This document shows, piece by piece, positions 8,587 through 17,846 of a DNA stretch of 51,572 nucleotides; positions within the stretch are counted from its first letter, which is position 1; the number at the start of each line of letters is the position of its first letter. This DNA comes from Burkholderia sp. Bp8963 (GTDB lineage: Bacteria; Pseudomonadota; Gammaproteobacteria; Burkholderiales; Burkholderiaceae). The stretch is from positions 1-51,572 of the forward strand of contig NZ_QTQP01000053.1 of NCBI RefSeq assembly GCF_003854275.1. The letters are read 5' to 3'. The notes below the pieces were generated by a model. That model was not told the DNA's origin, made no database searches, and saw only the letters and a program-made list of their open reading frames with translations. Both the position numbers and the translations under genes were made by a program.

Positions 8587-9591
8587 TCAGGCAACCCACT
8601 CGTTGACCACCGGCGTGTCGAGCACCGGCGCGCGCTCCGCTTCCTCGAACGTGCGCTTGCTGCAGGTCGCGTCGAGGCTGCCCTTGCCGCTCAGCAGCGG
8701 GCAGCGGTCGAACACCTCGGCGATCCAGTCGACGAACACGCGCACCTTCGGCGACAGATGGCGGCTGTGCGGATAGACGACCGAGATCGGCATCGGCAGC
8801 GGCTTGTAGCCGGGCAGCACTTCCTTCAGCCGGCCGTCGCGCAGATACGGCAGCACCATGAACAGCGGCGGCTGGACCAGCCCGAACCCTTCGAGCCCGC
8901 ACGTCACGTACGCATCCGCATCGTTCACCGACACGACCGCGTCCATCTTGATCTCGACTTCCTTGTCGTCGATCAGGAACGTCCAGTCGAGCGTGCGCCC
9001 GGTGCGGCTCGAGAAGTAGTTGACGGCCTTGTGCTGGCTCAGGTCCTCGATCGACTGCGGCTCGCCGTGCTTCTCGAGATACGCGGGCGACGCGACCGTC
9101 ACGCATTCGAACAGGCCGATGCGGCGCGCGACGAGCGACGAATCCTGCAACGCGCCGACCCGGATCACACAGTCGACGCCTTCCTGCAGCAGGTCGACCG
9201 GACGATCCGACAGCCCGAGCTGCAGGTCGATGTCCGGATAGCGCGAATGGAATTCGCACAGCGAAGGGATCACGAGCAGCCGTCCGATCGAGCCCGGCAT
9301 GTCGATACGCAACTTTCCGTGCGGCTTGCGATTGTTGTTCTGGAAGCTCGCCTCGGTTTCCTCGACGTCCGCGAGAATCCGCACGCAACGTTCGTAGTAC
9401 GCGGCGCCGTCGGGCGTCAGCGACAGCCGGCGCGTGGTCCGGTGCATCAGCCGCACGCCGAGGAATGCCTCGAGATTCTGGATGATCGTCGTGACGGATG
9501 CGCGCGGCAGGCTGAGCGTTTCCGCCGCCTTGGTGAAGCTGTTCGTGTCGACGACGCGAGTAAACACCTGCATGGCCTGAAGCCGGTCCAT
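8587..9591 (-). CDS. ceoR: LysR-type regulator of the ceo efflux operon
   Basis: This LysR regulator has 334 residues: a winged helix-turn-helix at residues 1-60 (MQVFTRVVDTNSFTKAAETLSLPRASVTTIIQNLE) followed by a periplasmic-binding-protein-like effector domain. It is about 30 residues longer than the usual member because of a C-terminal tail ending in VLDTPVVNEWVA. A strong GGAGG at 9598-9602 fixes the ATG at 9591 and rules out the longer frame to 9741. It is divergent from the llpE-ceoA-ceoB-opcM operon, matching the published ceo locus in which a LysR protein lies next to a salicylate-inducible efflux operon. The identification rests on gene order and family, not on a sequence comparison. 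Confidence 0.85.
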   Translation of the reverse strand: MDRLQAMQVFTRVVDTNSFTKAAETLSLPRASVTTIIQNLEAFLGVRLMHRTTRRLSLTPDGAAYYERCVRILADVEETEASFQNNNRKPHGKLRIDMPGSIGRLLVIPSLCEFHSRYPDIDLQLGLSDRPVDLLQEGVDCVIRVGALQDSSLVARRIGLFECVTVASPAYLEKHGEPQSIEDLSQHKAVNYFSSRTGRTLDWTFLIDDKEVEIKMDAVVSVNDADAYVTCGLEGFGLVQPPLFMVLPYLRDGRLKEVLPGYKPLPMPISVVYPHSRHLSPKVRVFVDWIAEVFDRCPLLSGKGSLDATCSKRTFEEAERAPVLDTPVVNEWVA

Positions 9592-9764
9592 CACAACCTC
9601 CGTACTTATCTGGGCAGACGGAACAAAGAGGCCGCGTCGCCTTGTAAGCGCCGCAGCCTCTGATTGTTCGGGGTCGTTGAATTGTGTTGCCGGATTATAG
9701 GCATTTATCCCGATGTCTGCCGGACCCAGAATTCGTTCCATCTCGAAATGGATGACGCATCGTC
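9592..9764. promoter_or_regulatory. Divergent ceoR / llpE control region
   Basis: This 173-bp region must contain the promoters of ceoR and of the efflux operon. It is AT-richer than the genes and holds an imperfect dyad GGAT-N11-ATCC (9692-9710) of LysR-site size. A second dyad, ATGACG-CAT-CGTCAT (9752-9766), overlaps the llpE start codon and could sequester it in the mRNA. Both assignments are from pattern only. Confidence 0.4.
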
Positions 9765-10628
9765 ATGGACGCTTCTGAATTCAGCAAATTCCTGAAAGCC
9801 GCGCTGCCGGTCGAAGCCAGTGCCGGCGGGGCTCTGACGGTCACCGAGGTGGAAATTCCCGGCTACGCGCAGGACATCGTGCTGCGGCTCTATCGCCGCC
9901 CGGACAAGACCGGATTGCCGGTAGTGCTTTATTTCCACGGCGGCGGCTTCGTGCGCGGCACGCTCGACGATGCCGATTTCGCCGCGCGTTTTTTAGCAGA
10001 ACGCTTACCGGCTCTCGTAGTCTCGGTCGATTATTCGCTCGCGCCGGCCTATCCGTTTCCGGCTGCGCCGGAGGACGCGTATCGCGCAGCCGTGTGGGCG
10101 ACCACGCGGGCGCGCGCGTTCGGCGGCAACCCGAAGAAGATCGGCGTTGCGGGCCACGATGCGGGCGGCCAGCTCGCGAACTGCCTCGCGTTCATCGCGC
10201 GCGACCGCGGCGAGGTGCCGATCGCCGCGCAGGCGCTGTTCGGCCCGATGCTCGACCCGAGCATGACGCGCATCGGCGACGCGGAGCGCCTTGCGTCCGA
10301 CATTACCGCAAGGGAATGCGCGGCGTGCTACCGCGCGTACCTGCCGCAGGCCTCGCAGCGCATGCACCCGTATGCGGCGCCGCTCGAGTCGATGCGCCTC
10401 GCGGGCCTGCCGCCGACGCTGGTCGTCACCGCGCAGAACGACGTGCTGCACGTCGAGGCGGAGAAGTACGCGGGCTGCCTGATCTCGTCCGGGGTGCTCA
10501 CGCAGGTGATCCGCTACCCGGACGTCACGCATGCGGCGCTCGCGACGCACGAGGCGGCCTTCGAAGAAGCCGTGCGCTTCTTCCAGTGCCGCTTCCAGGC
10601 GCGCCAGCCGAACCGAATCGCGAATTGA
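9765..10628 (+). CDS. llpE: LlpE, alpha/beta hydrolase-fold protein with altered nucleophile elbow
   Basis: This 287-residue protein belongs to the hormone-sensitive-lipase-like alpha/beta hydrolase family and is the first gene of the ceo efflux operon, where a lipase-like llpE is known. The oxyanion motif HGGGF (residues 58-62) and the acid and base candidates D226 (QNDVLH) and H256 (DVTHAA) are present. However, the nucleophile elbow, normally GDSAGG, reads GHDAGG (130-135), with Asp132 in place of the catalytic Ser. The codon is a plain GAT. The protein may therefore not be a Ser esterase; it could be a non-catalytic or binding version. The start at 9765 gives MDASEFSKFL and overlaps a small dyad. 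Confidence 0.85.
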   Translation: MDASEFSKFLKAALPVEASAGGALTVTEVEIPGYAQDIVLRLYRRPDKTGLPVVLYFHGGGFVRGTLDDADFAARFLAERLPALVVSVDYSLAPAYPFPAAPEDAYRAAVWATTRARAFGGNPKKIGVAGHDAGGQLANCLAFIARDRGEVPIAAQALFGPMLDPSMTRIGDAERLASDITARECAACYRAYLPQASQRMHPYAAPLESMRLAGLPPTLVVTAQNDVLHVEAEKYAGCLISSGVLTQVIRYPDVTHAALATHEAAFEEAVRFFQCRFQARQPNRIAN

Positions 10629-10668
10629 ACTGAATAACCAATCCAATCCACGCTCACTGGAGATCTAC

Positions 10669-11886
10669 ATGGCCATCCTACGCACCCCTCGTTCCCGGAT
10701 CGCGGTTGCCGCGATCGCGACGCTCGCCGTCGTCGGGCTGGGCACGTTCGGCGCGATGCGCGTCAGCGCGAGCGCACCGGAGAAGCAGGCGGCGCCGCTG
10801 CCTGAAGTCGACGTCGCGACCGTCGTGCCGCAGACCGTGACCGACTGGCAGGCCTATTCGGGCCGCCTCGAAGCCGTCGAGAAGGTCGACGTGCGCCCGC
10901 AGGTGTCCGGCACGATCGTGTCGGTGAACTTCAAGGACGGCGCGCTCGTGAAGAAAGGCGACGTGCTGTTCGTGATCGATCCGCGCCCGTACCAGGCGGA
11001 AACCGACCGTGCGGCCGCGCAGCTCGCAGCCGCGCAGGCGCGCAACGGCTACGCGCAGAGCGACTGGCAGCGCGCGCAGCGGCTGATCGGCGACAACGCG
11101 ATCGCGAAACGCGATTACGACGAGAAGCAGAACTCGGCGCGCGAGGCGACCGCGAACCTGAAGGCTGCCGAGGCCGCGCTCGAGACCGCGCGCATCAACC
11201 TCGGCTATACGCGGATCGTCGCGCCGGTGGCGGGCCGCGTGTCGCGCGCGGAGATCACGGTCGGCAACGTCGTGTCCGCGGGCGCGTCGGCCGCGCCGCT
11301 GACGACGCTCGTGTCGGTGTCGCCGATCTATGCGTCGTTCGATGCGGACGAGCAGACCTACCTGCAATACATCAGCGGCGCGCGCGACGGCCGCAAGGTG
11401 CCGGTCGAGCTCGGCCTCGCTAACGAATCGGGCTATTCGCGGAGCGGCACGATCGACTCGGTCGACAACCGGCTCGACACGTCGTCCGGCACGATCCGTG
11501 TGCGCGCGCGCTTCGACAACGCGGACGGTTCGCTCGTCCCGGGCCTCTACGCACGCGTGAAGGTCGGCGGCAGCGCGCCGCACCCGGCACTGCTCGTCGA
11601 CGATGCGGCGATCAACACCGACCAGGACAAGAAGTTCGTGTTCGTCGTCGACCAGCAGGGCCGCGTGTCTTACCGCGAAGTGCAGCAGGGGATGCAGCAT
11701 GGCAACCAGCGCGTGATCGTCAACGGCCTCGCCGCCGGCGACCGCGTGATCGTGAACGGCACGCAGCGTGTGCGGCCGGGCGAGCAGGTGAAGCCGCACA
11801 TGGTGCCGATGACGGGCGGAGATGCACCGTCGGCGCCGCTTGCGGACAACGCGAAGCCCGCTGCACCGGCGAAGGCGGATTCGTAA
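10669..11886 (+). CDS. ceoA: RND efflux periplasmic adaptor CeoA
   Basis: CeoA is the membrane-fusion subunit that links the inner-membrane pump CeoB to the outer-membrane channel OpcM. The 405-residue protein has an N-terminal signal anchor (residues 12-32, no lipobox Cys), a barrel-sandwich/lipoyl domain (VDVRPQVSGTIVSVNFKDGALVKKGDVLFVIDPRPY), a long alpha-helical hairpin (about 110-180) and the second lipoyl half (LGYTRIVAPVAGRVSRAEITVGNVVSAG). The C-terminal region is rich in Ala and Pro. The ATG at 10669 follows a CTGGAG ribosome site and lies 40 bp after llpE. The family exports drugs such as chloramphenicol, trimethoprim and fluoroquinolones in Burkholderia. Confidence 0.95.
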   Translation: MAILRTPRSRIAVAAIATLAVVGLGTFGAMRVSASAPEKQAAPLPEVDVATVVPQTVTDWQAYSGRLEAVEKVDVRPQVSGTIVSVNFKDGALVKKGDVLFVIDPRPYQAETDRAAAQLAAAQARNGYAQSDWQRAQRLIGDNAIAKRDYDEKQNSAREATANLKAAEAALETARINLGYTRIVAPVAGRVSRAEITVGNVVSAGASAAPLTTLVSVSPIYASFDADEQTYLQYISGARDGRKVPVELGLANESGYSRSGTIDSVDNRLDTSSGTIRVRARFDNADGSLVPGLYARVKVGGSAPHPALLVDDAAINTDQDKKFVFVVDQQGRVSYREVQQGMQHGNQRVIVNGLAAGDRVIVNGTQRVRPGEQVKPHMVPMTGGDAPSAPLADNAKPAAPAKADS

Positions 11887-11932
11887 GCGGCGCAACCGCT
11901 GCGAATTCGCGTTCAACCAGACAGAGCCATCC

Positions 11933-14900
11933 ATGAACATATCCAAATTCTTTATCGACCGGCCGATCTTCGCAGGAGTCCTATCGGTGATCATCCTGCT
12001 GGGCGGGGTGATCGCGATGTTCCTGCTGCCGATTTCGGAGTACCCGGAAGTCGTGCCGCCGTCGGTGATCGTCAAGGCGCAGTATCCGGGCGCGAACCCG
12101 AAGGTGATCGCCGAAGCGGTCGCGTCGCCGCTCGAGGAACAGATCAACGGCGTCGAGGACATGCTGTACATGCAGTCGCAGGCGAACAGCGACGGCAACA
12201 TGACGATCACCGTCACGTTCAAGCTCGGCACCGATCCGGACAAGGCCACGCAGCTCGTGCAGAACCGTGTGAACCAGGCGCTGCCGCGTCTGCCGGAAGA
12301 CGTGCAGCGGCTCGGCATCACGACGGTGAAGAGCTCGCCGACGCTGACGATGGTCGTGCACCTGATCTCGCCGGACAACCGGTACGACATGACGTATCTG
12401 CGCAACTACGCGCTGATCAACGTGAAGGACCGGCTGTCGCGCATCCAGGGTGTCGGCCAGGTGCAGCTGTGGGGTTCGGGCGACTACGCGATGCGCGTGT
12501 GGCTCGATCCGCAGAAGGTCGCGCAGCGCGGCCTGACCGCGAACGACGTCGTGCAGGCGATCCGCGAGCAGAACGTGCAGGTCGCGGCCGGCGTGATCGG
12601 CGCGTCGCCGTCGCTGCCGGGCACGCCGCTGCAGTTGTCGGTGAACGCGCGCGGCCGCCTGCAGAACGAGGACGAATTCGGCGACATCGTCGTGAAGACC
12701 GCGCCGGACGGCGCCGTCACGCGCGTGCGCGACATCGCGCGCGTCGAGCTCGACGCGTCCGAGTACGGCCTGCGCTCGCTGCTCGACAACAAGCCGGCGG
12801 TCGCGATGGCGATCAACCAGTCGCCGGGCGCGAACTCGCTCGCGATCTCGGACGAAGTGCGCAAGACGATGGCCGAGCTGAAGCAGGACATGCCGGCGGG
12901 CGTCGACTACAAGATCGTCTACGACCCGACGCAGTTCGTGCGTTCGTCGATCAAGGCGGTGATCCATACGCTGCTCGAAGCGATCGCGCTGGTCGTGATC
13001 GTCGTGATCGTATTCCTGCAGACCTGGCGCGCGTCGCTGATTCCGCTGATCGCGGTGCCGGTGTCGATCATCGGCACGTTCTCGCTGCTGCTCGGCTTCG
13101 GCTATTCGATCAACGCGCTGTCGCTGTTCGGGATGGTGCTCGCGATCGGTATCGTGGTCGACGACGCGATCGTCGTGGTCGAGAACGTCGAGCGCAACAT
13201 CGAGAGCGGGATGACCGCACGGCAGGCGACCTACAAGGCGATGCAGGAAGTGAGCGGGCCGATCATCGCGATCGCGCTCACGCTCGTCGCCGTGTTCGTG
13301 CCGCTCGCGTTCATGTCGGGCCTGACGGGCCAGTTCTACAAGCAGTTCGCGATGACGATCGCGATCTCGACGGTGATCTCCGCGTTCAACTCGCTGACGC
13401 TGTCGCCGGCGCTGTCCGCGATCCTGCTGAAGGGCCACGGCGACAAGGAGGACTGGCTGACGCGCGTGATGAACCGTGTACTCGGCGGCTTCTTCAGGCG
13501 CTTCAACAAGGTGTTCCATCGCGGCGCGGAACACTACGGCCACGGCGTGCGCGGCGTGCTGTCGCGCAAGGCGGTGATGCTCGGCGTGTACATCGTGCTC
13601 GTCTGCGCGACCGTGCTCGTGTCGAAGGTCGTGCCGGGCGGCTTCGTGCCCGCGCAGGACAAGGAATACCTGATCGCGTTCGCGCAGTTGCCGAACGGCG
13701 CGTCGCTCGACCGCACCGAGAAGGTGATCCGCGACATGGGCTCGATCGCGCTGAAGCAGCCGGGCGTCGAGAGCGCGGTCGCGTTCCCGGGCCTGTCGGT
13801 GAACGGCTTCACGAACAGCTCGAGCGCGGGCATCGTGTTCGTCACGCTGAAGCCGTTCTCGGAGCGGCACGGCAAGGCACTGTCGGCCGGCGCGATCGCA
13901 GGTGCGCTGAACCAGCAGTACGGCGCGATCAAGGATTCGTTCGTCGCGGTGTTCCCGCCGCCGCCGGTGCTCGGCCTCGGCACGCTCGGCGGCTTCAAGA
14001 TGCAGATCGAGGATCGCGGCGCGGTTGGCTACGCGCGGCTCGCGGATGCGACCAACGACTTCATCAAGCGCGCGCAGCAGGCGCCGGAACTCGGCCCGCT
14101 GTTCACGAGCTACCAGATCAACGTGCCGCAGCTCAACGTCGATCTGGACCGCGTGAAGGCGAAGCAGCTCGGCGTGCCCGTCACCGACGTGTTCAACACG
14201 ATGCAGGTGTACCTCGGCTCGCTGTATGTGAACGACTTCAACCGCTTCGGCCGCGTGTACCAGGTGCGCGTGCAGGCGGATGCGCCGTTCCGCCAGCGCG
14301 CGGACGACATCCTGCAGCTGAAGACGCGCAACGACAAGGGCGAGATGGTGCCGCTGTCGTCGCTCGTCACCGTGACGCCGACGTTCGGCCCCGAGATGGT
14401 GGTGCGCTACAACGGCTACACGGCGGCCGACATCAACGGTGGCCCGGCGCCCGGCTTCTCGTCGGGGCAGGCGCAGGCGGCAGTCGAGCGGATCGCGCAC
14501 GAGACGCTGCCGCGTGGCGTGCGGTTCGAATGGACCGACCTCACGTACCAGCAGATCATCGCGGGCAACGCGGCGTTCTGGGTGTTCCCGATCAGCGTGC
14601 TGCTCGTGTTCCTCGTGCTCGCCGCGCTGTATGAAAGCCTGACGCTGCCGCTCGCGGTGATCCTGATCGTGCCGATGAGCATTCTGTCGGCGCTGACGGG
14701 CGTATGGCTCACGCAGGGCGACAACAACATCTTCACGCAGATCGGCCTGATGGTGCTGGTCGGGTTGTCGGCGAAGAACGCGATCCTGATCGTCGAATTC
14801 GCGCGCGAACTCGAGCATGACGGCAAGACGCCGCTCGAGGCCGCGATCGAGGCGAGCCGGCTGCGGCTGCGGCCGATCCTGATGACGTCGATCGCGTTCA

Positions 14901-15118
14901 TCATGGGGGTCGTGCCGCTCGTCACGTCGACCGGCGCGGGTGCCGAGATGCGGTATGCGATGGGGGTTGCGGTGTTCTTCGGGATGCTCGGCGTGACGCT
15001 GTTCGGGTTGATGCTGACGCCGGTGTTCTATGTCGTGCTGCGCACGCTCGCGGGCGGCAAGATCCACGTCGCCGGCAAGGATTCGGCCGGCTATGGCGTA
15101 CCGGCTCCGGATGCTTGA
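11933..15118 (+). CDS. ceoB: RND efflux transporter CeoB (HAE-1/AcrB type)
   Basis: CeoB is the proton-driven inner-membrane drug pump of the tripartite CeoAB-OpcM system. At 1061 residues it has the normal AcrB-type length. It opens with MNISKFFIDRPIFAGVLSVIILLGG (TM1) and contains two large periplasmic loops and twelve membrane segments. The proton-relay region in TM4 reads GMVLAIGIVVDDAIVVVENVER, with the expected double Asp. QYPGANPKVI and the conserved VGLSAKNAILIVEFA of the second half are also visible. It starts 46 bp after ceoA. The true start is ATG 11933; the frame open from 11822 is an upstream extension over ceoA. Confidence 0.96.
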   Translation: MNISKFFIDRPIFAGVLSVIILLGGVIAMFLLPISEYPEVVPPSVIVKAQYPGANPKVIAEAVASPLEEQINGVEDMLYMQSQANSDGNMTITVTFKLGTDPDKATQLVQNRVNQALPRLPEDVQRLGITTVKSSPTLTMVVHLISPDNRYDMTYLRNYALINVKDRLSRIQGVGQVQLWGSGDYAMRVWLDPQKVAQRGLTANDVVQAIREQNVQVAAGVIGASPSLPGTPLQLSVNARGRLQNEDEFGDIVVKTAPDGAVTRVRDIARVELDASEYGLRSLLDNKPAVAMAINQSPGANSLAISDEVRKTMAELKQDMPAGVDYKIVYDPTQFVRSSIKAVIHTLLEAIALVVIVVIVFLQTWRASLIPLIAVPVSIIGTFSLLLGFGYSINALSLFGMVLAIGIVVDDAIVVVENVERNIESGMTARQATYKAMQEVSGPIIAIALTLVAVFVPLAFMSGLTGQFYKQFAMTIAISTVISAFNSLTLSPALSAILLKGHGDKEDWLTRVMNRVLGGFFRRFNKVFHRGAEHYGHGVRGVLSRKAVMLGVYIVLVCATVLVSKVVPGGFVPAQDKEYLIAFAQLPNGASLDRTEKVIRDMGSIALKQPGVESAVAFPGLSVNGFTNSSSAGIVFVTLKPFSERHGKALSAGAIAGALNQQYGAIKDSFVAVFPPPPVLGLGTLGGFKMQIEDRGAVGYARLADATNDFIKRAQQAPELGPLFTSYQINVPQLNVDLDRVKAKQLGVPVTDVFNTMQVYLGSLYVNDFNRFGRVYQVRVQADAPFRQRADDILQLKTRNDKGEMVPLSSLVTVTPTFGPEMVVRYNGYTAADINGGPAPGFSSGQAQAAVERIAHETLPRGVRFEWTDLTYQQIIAGNAAFWVFPISVLLVFLVLAALYESLTLPLAVILIVPMSILSALTGVWLTQGDNNIFTQIGLMVLVGLSAKNAILIVEFARELEHDGKTPLEAAIEASRLRLRPILMTSIAFIMGVVPLVTSTGAGAEMRYAMGVAVFFGMLGVTLFGLMLTPVFYVVLRTLAGGKIHVAGKDSAGYGVPAPDA

Positions 15119-15128
15119 GGACAACACA

Positions 15129-16664
15129 ATGAAAAACATTCGTATCGAAAACGGCCTGCTGCGCATTGCGAAGCTCGCGGCGGCGAGCGGCCTGCTCGTG
15201 TCGCTGCTCGCCGCATGCGCGGTCGGCCCCGACTACAAGCGGCCGGACGTCGCGACGCCCGCCGCGTTCAAGGAAGCGCCCGTGCTCGCGCCGGGCGAGC
15301 AGGCCGGCACGTGGAAGACGGCGGAGCCGTCGGACGCCGCGCATCGCGGCGAATGGTGGACGGTGTTCGGCGACCCGGTGCTCGATTCGCTCGAGCAGCA
15401 GGCGCTCGCCGCGAACCAGAACCTGAAGGCCGCGGCGGCACGTGTCGAGGAAGCGCGCGCGGCGACCCGCTCGGCGCGTTCGCAGTGGTTCCCGCAGGTC
15501 GGCGTCGGCTTCGGGCCGACCCGCGAGGGACTGTCGTCGGCGTCGCAGCTCCAGCCGCAGGGCACGGGGCCGACGACCGCGACGCTGTGGCGCGCGCAGA
15601 GCACGGTGTCGTATGAAGCCGACCTGTTCGGCCGCGTGGGCCGCAACGTCGAAGCGTCGCGCGCGGACCAGGCGCAGAGCGAGGCGTTGTTCCGGTCGGT
15701 GCAGCTCGCGCTGCAGGCGGACGTTGCGCAGAACTACTTCGAACTGCGCCAGCTCGACTCCGATCAGGACCTGTACCGCCGCACGGTCGACCTGCGCCAG
15801 GAAGCGCTGAATCTCGTGCAGCGCCGCTTCAACGAGGGCGACATCAGCGAGCTCGACGTGTCGCGTGCGAAGAACGAGCTGGCGACTGCGCAGGCCGATG
15901 CGGTCGGCGTCGCGCGCCGCCGTGCGGCGTCCGAGCATGCGCTCGCGATCCTGCTCGGCAAGGCGCCCGCGGATTTCGCGTTCAAGCAGACGCCGATCGT
16001 GCCGGTCGGCGTGAAGCTCCCGCCGGGCCTGCCGTCCGCGCTGCTCGAACGGCGGCCGGACGTCGCGGCCGCCGAGCGCGCAATGGCCGCCGCGAACGCG
16101 CGCGTCGGCCTCGCGAAGTCCGCGTACTTCCCGAAGCTCGACATCACCGGTGCATTCGGCTATGAGGCAGCGACGCTCGGCAGCCTGTTCATGTGGTCGA
16201 GCCGCACGTTCCTGCTCGGGCCGTTCGCCGGTACCGCGCTGACGCTGCCGATCTTCGACGGCGGGCGGCGCGCGGCGGGCGTGCAGCAGGCGCGCGCGCA
16301 GTACGACGAGCAGGTCGCGAACTACCGGCAGCAGGTGCTCGTCGCGTTCCGCGAAGTCGAGGACAATCTGTCGGACCTGCGGCTGCTCGACGAGCAGATC
16401 CGCGCGCAGGACGCGGCCGTCAATGCGTCGCGCCGCGCCGCGACGCTGTCGCGCACGCAGTACCAGGAAGGCGAGGTCGCGTATCTCGACGTGATCGACA
16501 GCGAGCGCTCGGTGCTGCAGTCGCAGTTGCAGGCGAACCAGCTGACCGGCGCGCAGGCCGTGTCGACCGTCAACCTGATCCGCGCGCTTGGTGGCGGGTG
16601 GGGTGAGGCGCCGGCGGCGGTCGGCGATGTGGCGCACGGCAAGGAGAATGTGGCTGCGCGTTGA
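15129..16664 (+). CDS. opcM: Outer-membrane efflux lipoprotein OpcM (NodT/TolC family)
   Basis: OpcM is the outer-membrane channel that completes the CeoAB pump. The 511-residue precursor has a lipoprotein signal ending in SLLAAC with Cys30, followed by AVGPDYKRPDV, a hallmark of NodT-family channels. Two outer-membrane efflux repeats follow (about residues 90-280 and 300-490), with the family motifs YEADLFGRVGRN, RRPDVAAAERAMAAANARVGLAKSAYFPKL and LPIFDGGRRAAG. Its start lies ten bases after the ceoB stop. A strong terminator follows the gene, so it is the last gene of the operon. Confidence 0.95.
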   Translation: MKNIRIENGLLRIAKLAAASGLLVSLLAACAVGPDYKRPDVATPAAFKEAPVLAPGEQAGTWKTAEPSDAAHRGEWWTVFGDPVLDSLEQQALAANQNLKAAAARVEEARAATRSARSQWFPQVGVGFGPTREGLSSASQLQPQGTGPTTATLWRAQSTVSYEADLFGRVGRNVEASRADQAQSEALFRSVQLALQADVAQNYFELRQLDSDQDLYRRTVDLRQEALNLVQRRFNEGDISELDVSRAKNELATAQADAVGVARRRAASEHALAILLGKAPADFAFKQTPIVPVGVKLPPGLPSALLERRPDVAAAERAMAAANARVGLAKSAYFPKLDITGAFGYEAATLGSLFMWSSRTFLLGPFAGTALTLPIFDGGRRAAGVQQARAQYDEQVANYRQQVLVAFREVEDNLSDLRLLDEQIRAQDAAVNASRRAATLSRTQYQEGEVAYLDVIDSERSVLQSQLQANQLTGAQAVSTVNLIRALGGGWGEAPAAVGDVAHGKENVAAR

Positions 16665-16724
16665 GTGAAGCGCAGCGTCGTGCGCGGCGATGCGGCGGGA
16701 TGCATCGCCCGGATGTGCAGCGAA

Positions 16725-16764
16725 CCCCGGCACGCGGCGTAAGCCTGCGTGGCCGGGGTTTTTT
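16725..16764 (+). terminator. Rho-independent terminator of the ceo operon
   Basis: A CCCCGGC-ACGC arm (16725-16735) pairs with GCGT-GGCCGGGG (16747-16758), with one bulged G, and is followed by six T. It lies 60 bp after opcM. Confidence 0.85.
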
Positions 16765-17231
16765 GTTTGGCGTGTGTTTCCGGGGGAGCATCGTGGCAAA
16801 TCGACACCATCACCCTTATCGCCGACAATCGACGGCCCAGACTTGCGAGTGCGATATTCAGGTGTTCGGCGCGTATCCGTCCGCCCGGGTGTGGCTGCTT
16901 CGGGGCTTGGGGCATTGCGCGGCGGAAGCGTCGATCCGTGTGGTCCCCGGAATGCTTGCGTGGTTGCGTGCGGTCCTGCATGGACAGAGTCTGCGGAATC
17001 GGGTTGTCCTGAGGGCGGCTAAATGGATTTTGCCGCCACGCGTTCCAAGCGGCACGGACGGGAACGGAGCTGGCTCAGCGTGATCAGTTGGCAGCCGAAA
17101 TCGTGTCGTTCGCACGAAGCACACTGTCGAAGTCGACGCCAACGCAAGGGCGTTGACCGCTTTGAAATGTGAATTCAATCGGGTGACAGGTTTCCGGAAT
17201 CTTTGGCAATCCACCGCTTTCAGATAGACGA
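16765..17231. other. Gene-free stretch before the NUDIX gene
   Basis: These 467 bases have no convincing gene. GC content falls towards the right, continuing into the NUDIX gene, which suggests that the segment after the ceo terminator is an insertion relative to the surrounding backbone. No repeat, tRNA or integrase remnant was recognised. Confidence 0.35.
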
Positions 17232-17711
17232 ATGGACGTGAAAACGGAACACGATGTCACTGATGCCACAAAGGCATGCCCGATCCTGCTGCGCCACCGT
17301 CAGCGCACGGCCGAGATCCTCGCGTTCGAGCATCCCTCCGCGGGCTACAAATTGGTGAAGGGCACGATTGAGCGAGGGGAGTCCGCAAAGGACGCTGCCG
17401 TTCGTGAGCTCCGGGAGGAATCAGGAGTTCGGGACGCAGAGGTCATATCGGATCTCGGTAGCTGGAACGCTCCATACCAGGGGCAAATCTGGTCCTTCCA
17501 ACTATGTGCAACACGGACGAAACTCCCTGATGAATGGAGATTCGAAACGACTGACGATGGCGGGCACGTCTTCAGATTGTTCTGGCATCCGCTGCATTCG
17601 AGTCTTCCCGAGCCGTGCCATGTCCTCTTTCGAGAAGCCTTGATAGAAGTACGAGGTCGAATCTCGAAGGAGATTCTGGACACGTTGTCGAGGCTACCAG
17701 ACGATCGCTAA
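17232..17711 (+). CDS. NUDIX hydrolase
   Basis: This 159-residue protein has a complete NUDIX box, GTIERGE-x7-RELREESGV (residues 44-66), fitting the Gx5Ex7REUxEExGU pattern; its glutamates bind the Mg2+ that catalyses pyrophosphate hydrolysis. The rest is a short alpha/beta sandwich without an extra domain, so the substrate (a nucleotide, sugar nucleotide or diadenosine polyphosphate) cannot be named. Its codon use is clearly less GC-biased than that of the ceo genes. It stands alone, convergent with the following hydrolase gene. Recent transfer is an inference from base composition. Confidence 0.87.
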   Translation: MDVKTEHDVTDATKACPILLRHRQRTAEILAFEHPSAGYKLVKGTIERGESAKDAAVRELREESGVRDAEVISDLGSWNAPYQGQIWSFQLCATRTKLPDEWRFETTDDGGHVFRLFWHPLHSSLPEPCHVLFREALIEVRGRISKEILDTLSRLPDDR

Positions 17712-17846
17712 GGGCCGGCAAACGCCATCCATCCTCGCGAGTCTACGAAGCGCCATTTTCGCGCCAGCAACGTTCGGCGCACACAAGGCGTTCGCCGGCG
17801 AATGTAGGGGAGGCGAGCAGGCGAGGCAGACGATCCGCCCGCGCGA

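Noticed and set aside
11822..11932. Upstream extension of the ceoB frame over the end of ceoA
   Set aside because: The extension is Arg-rich, lies over ceoA, and the RND family N-terminus begins exactly at the ATG at 11933.
16690..17083. Overlapping 87-140 codon frames after opcM
   Set aside because: They overlap the ceo terminator or each other, are rich in Arg/Cys/Gly and match no family.
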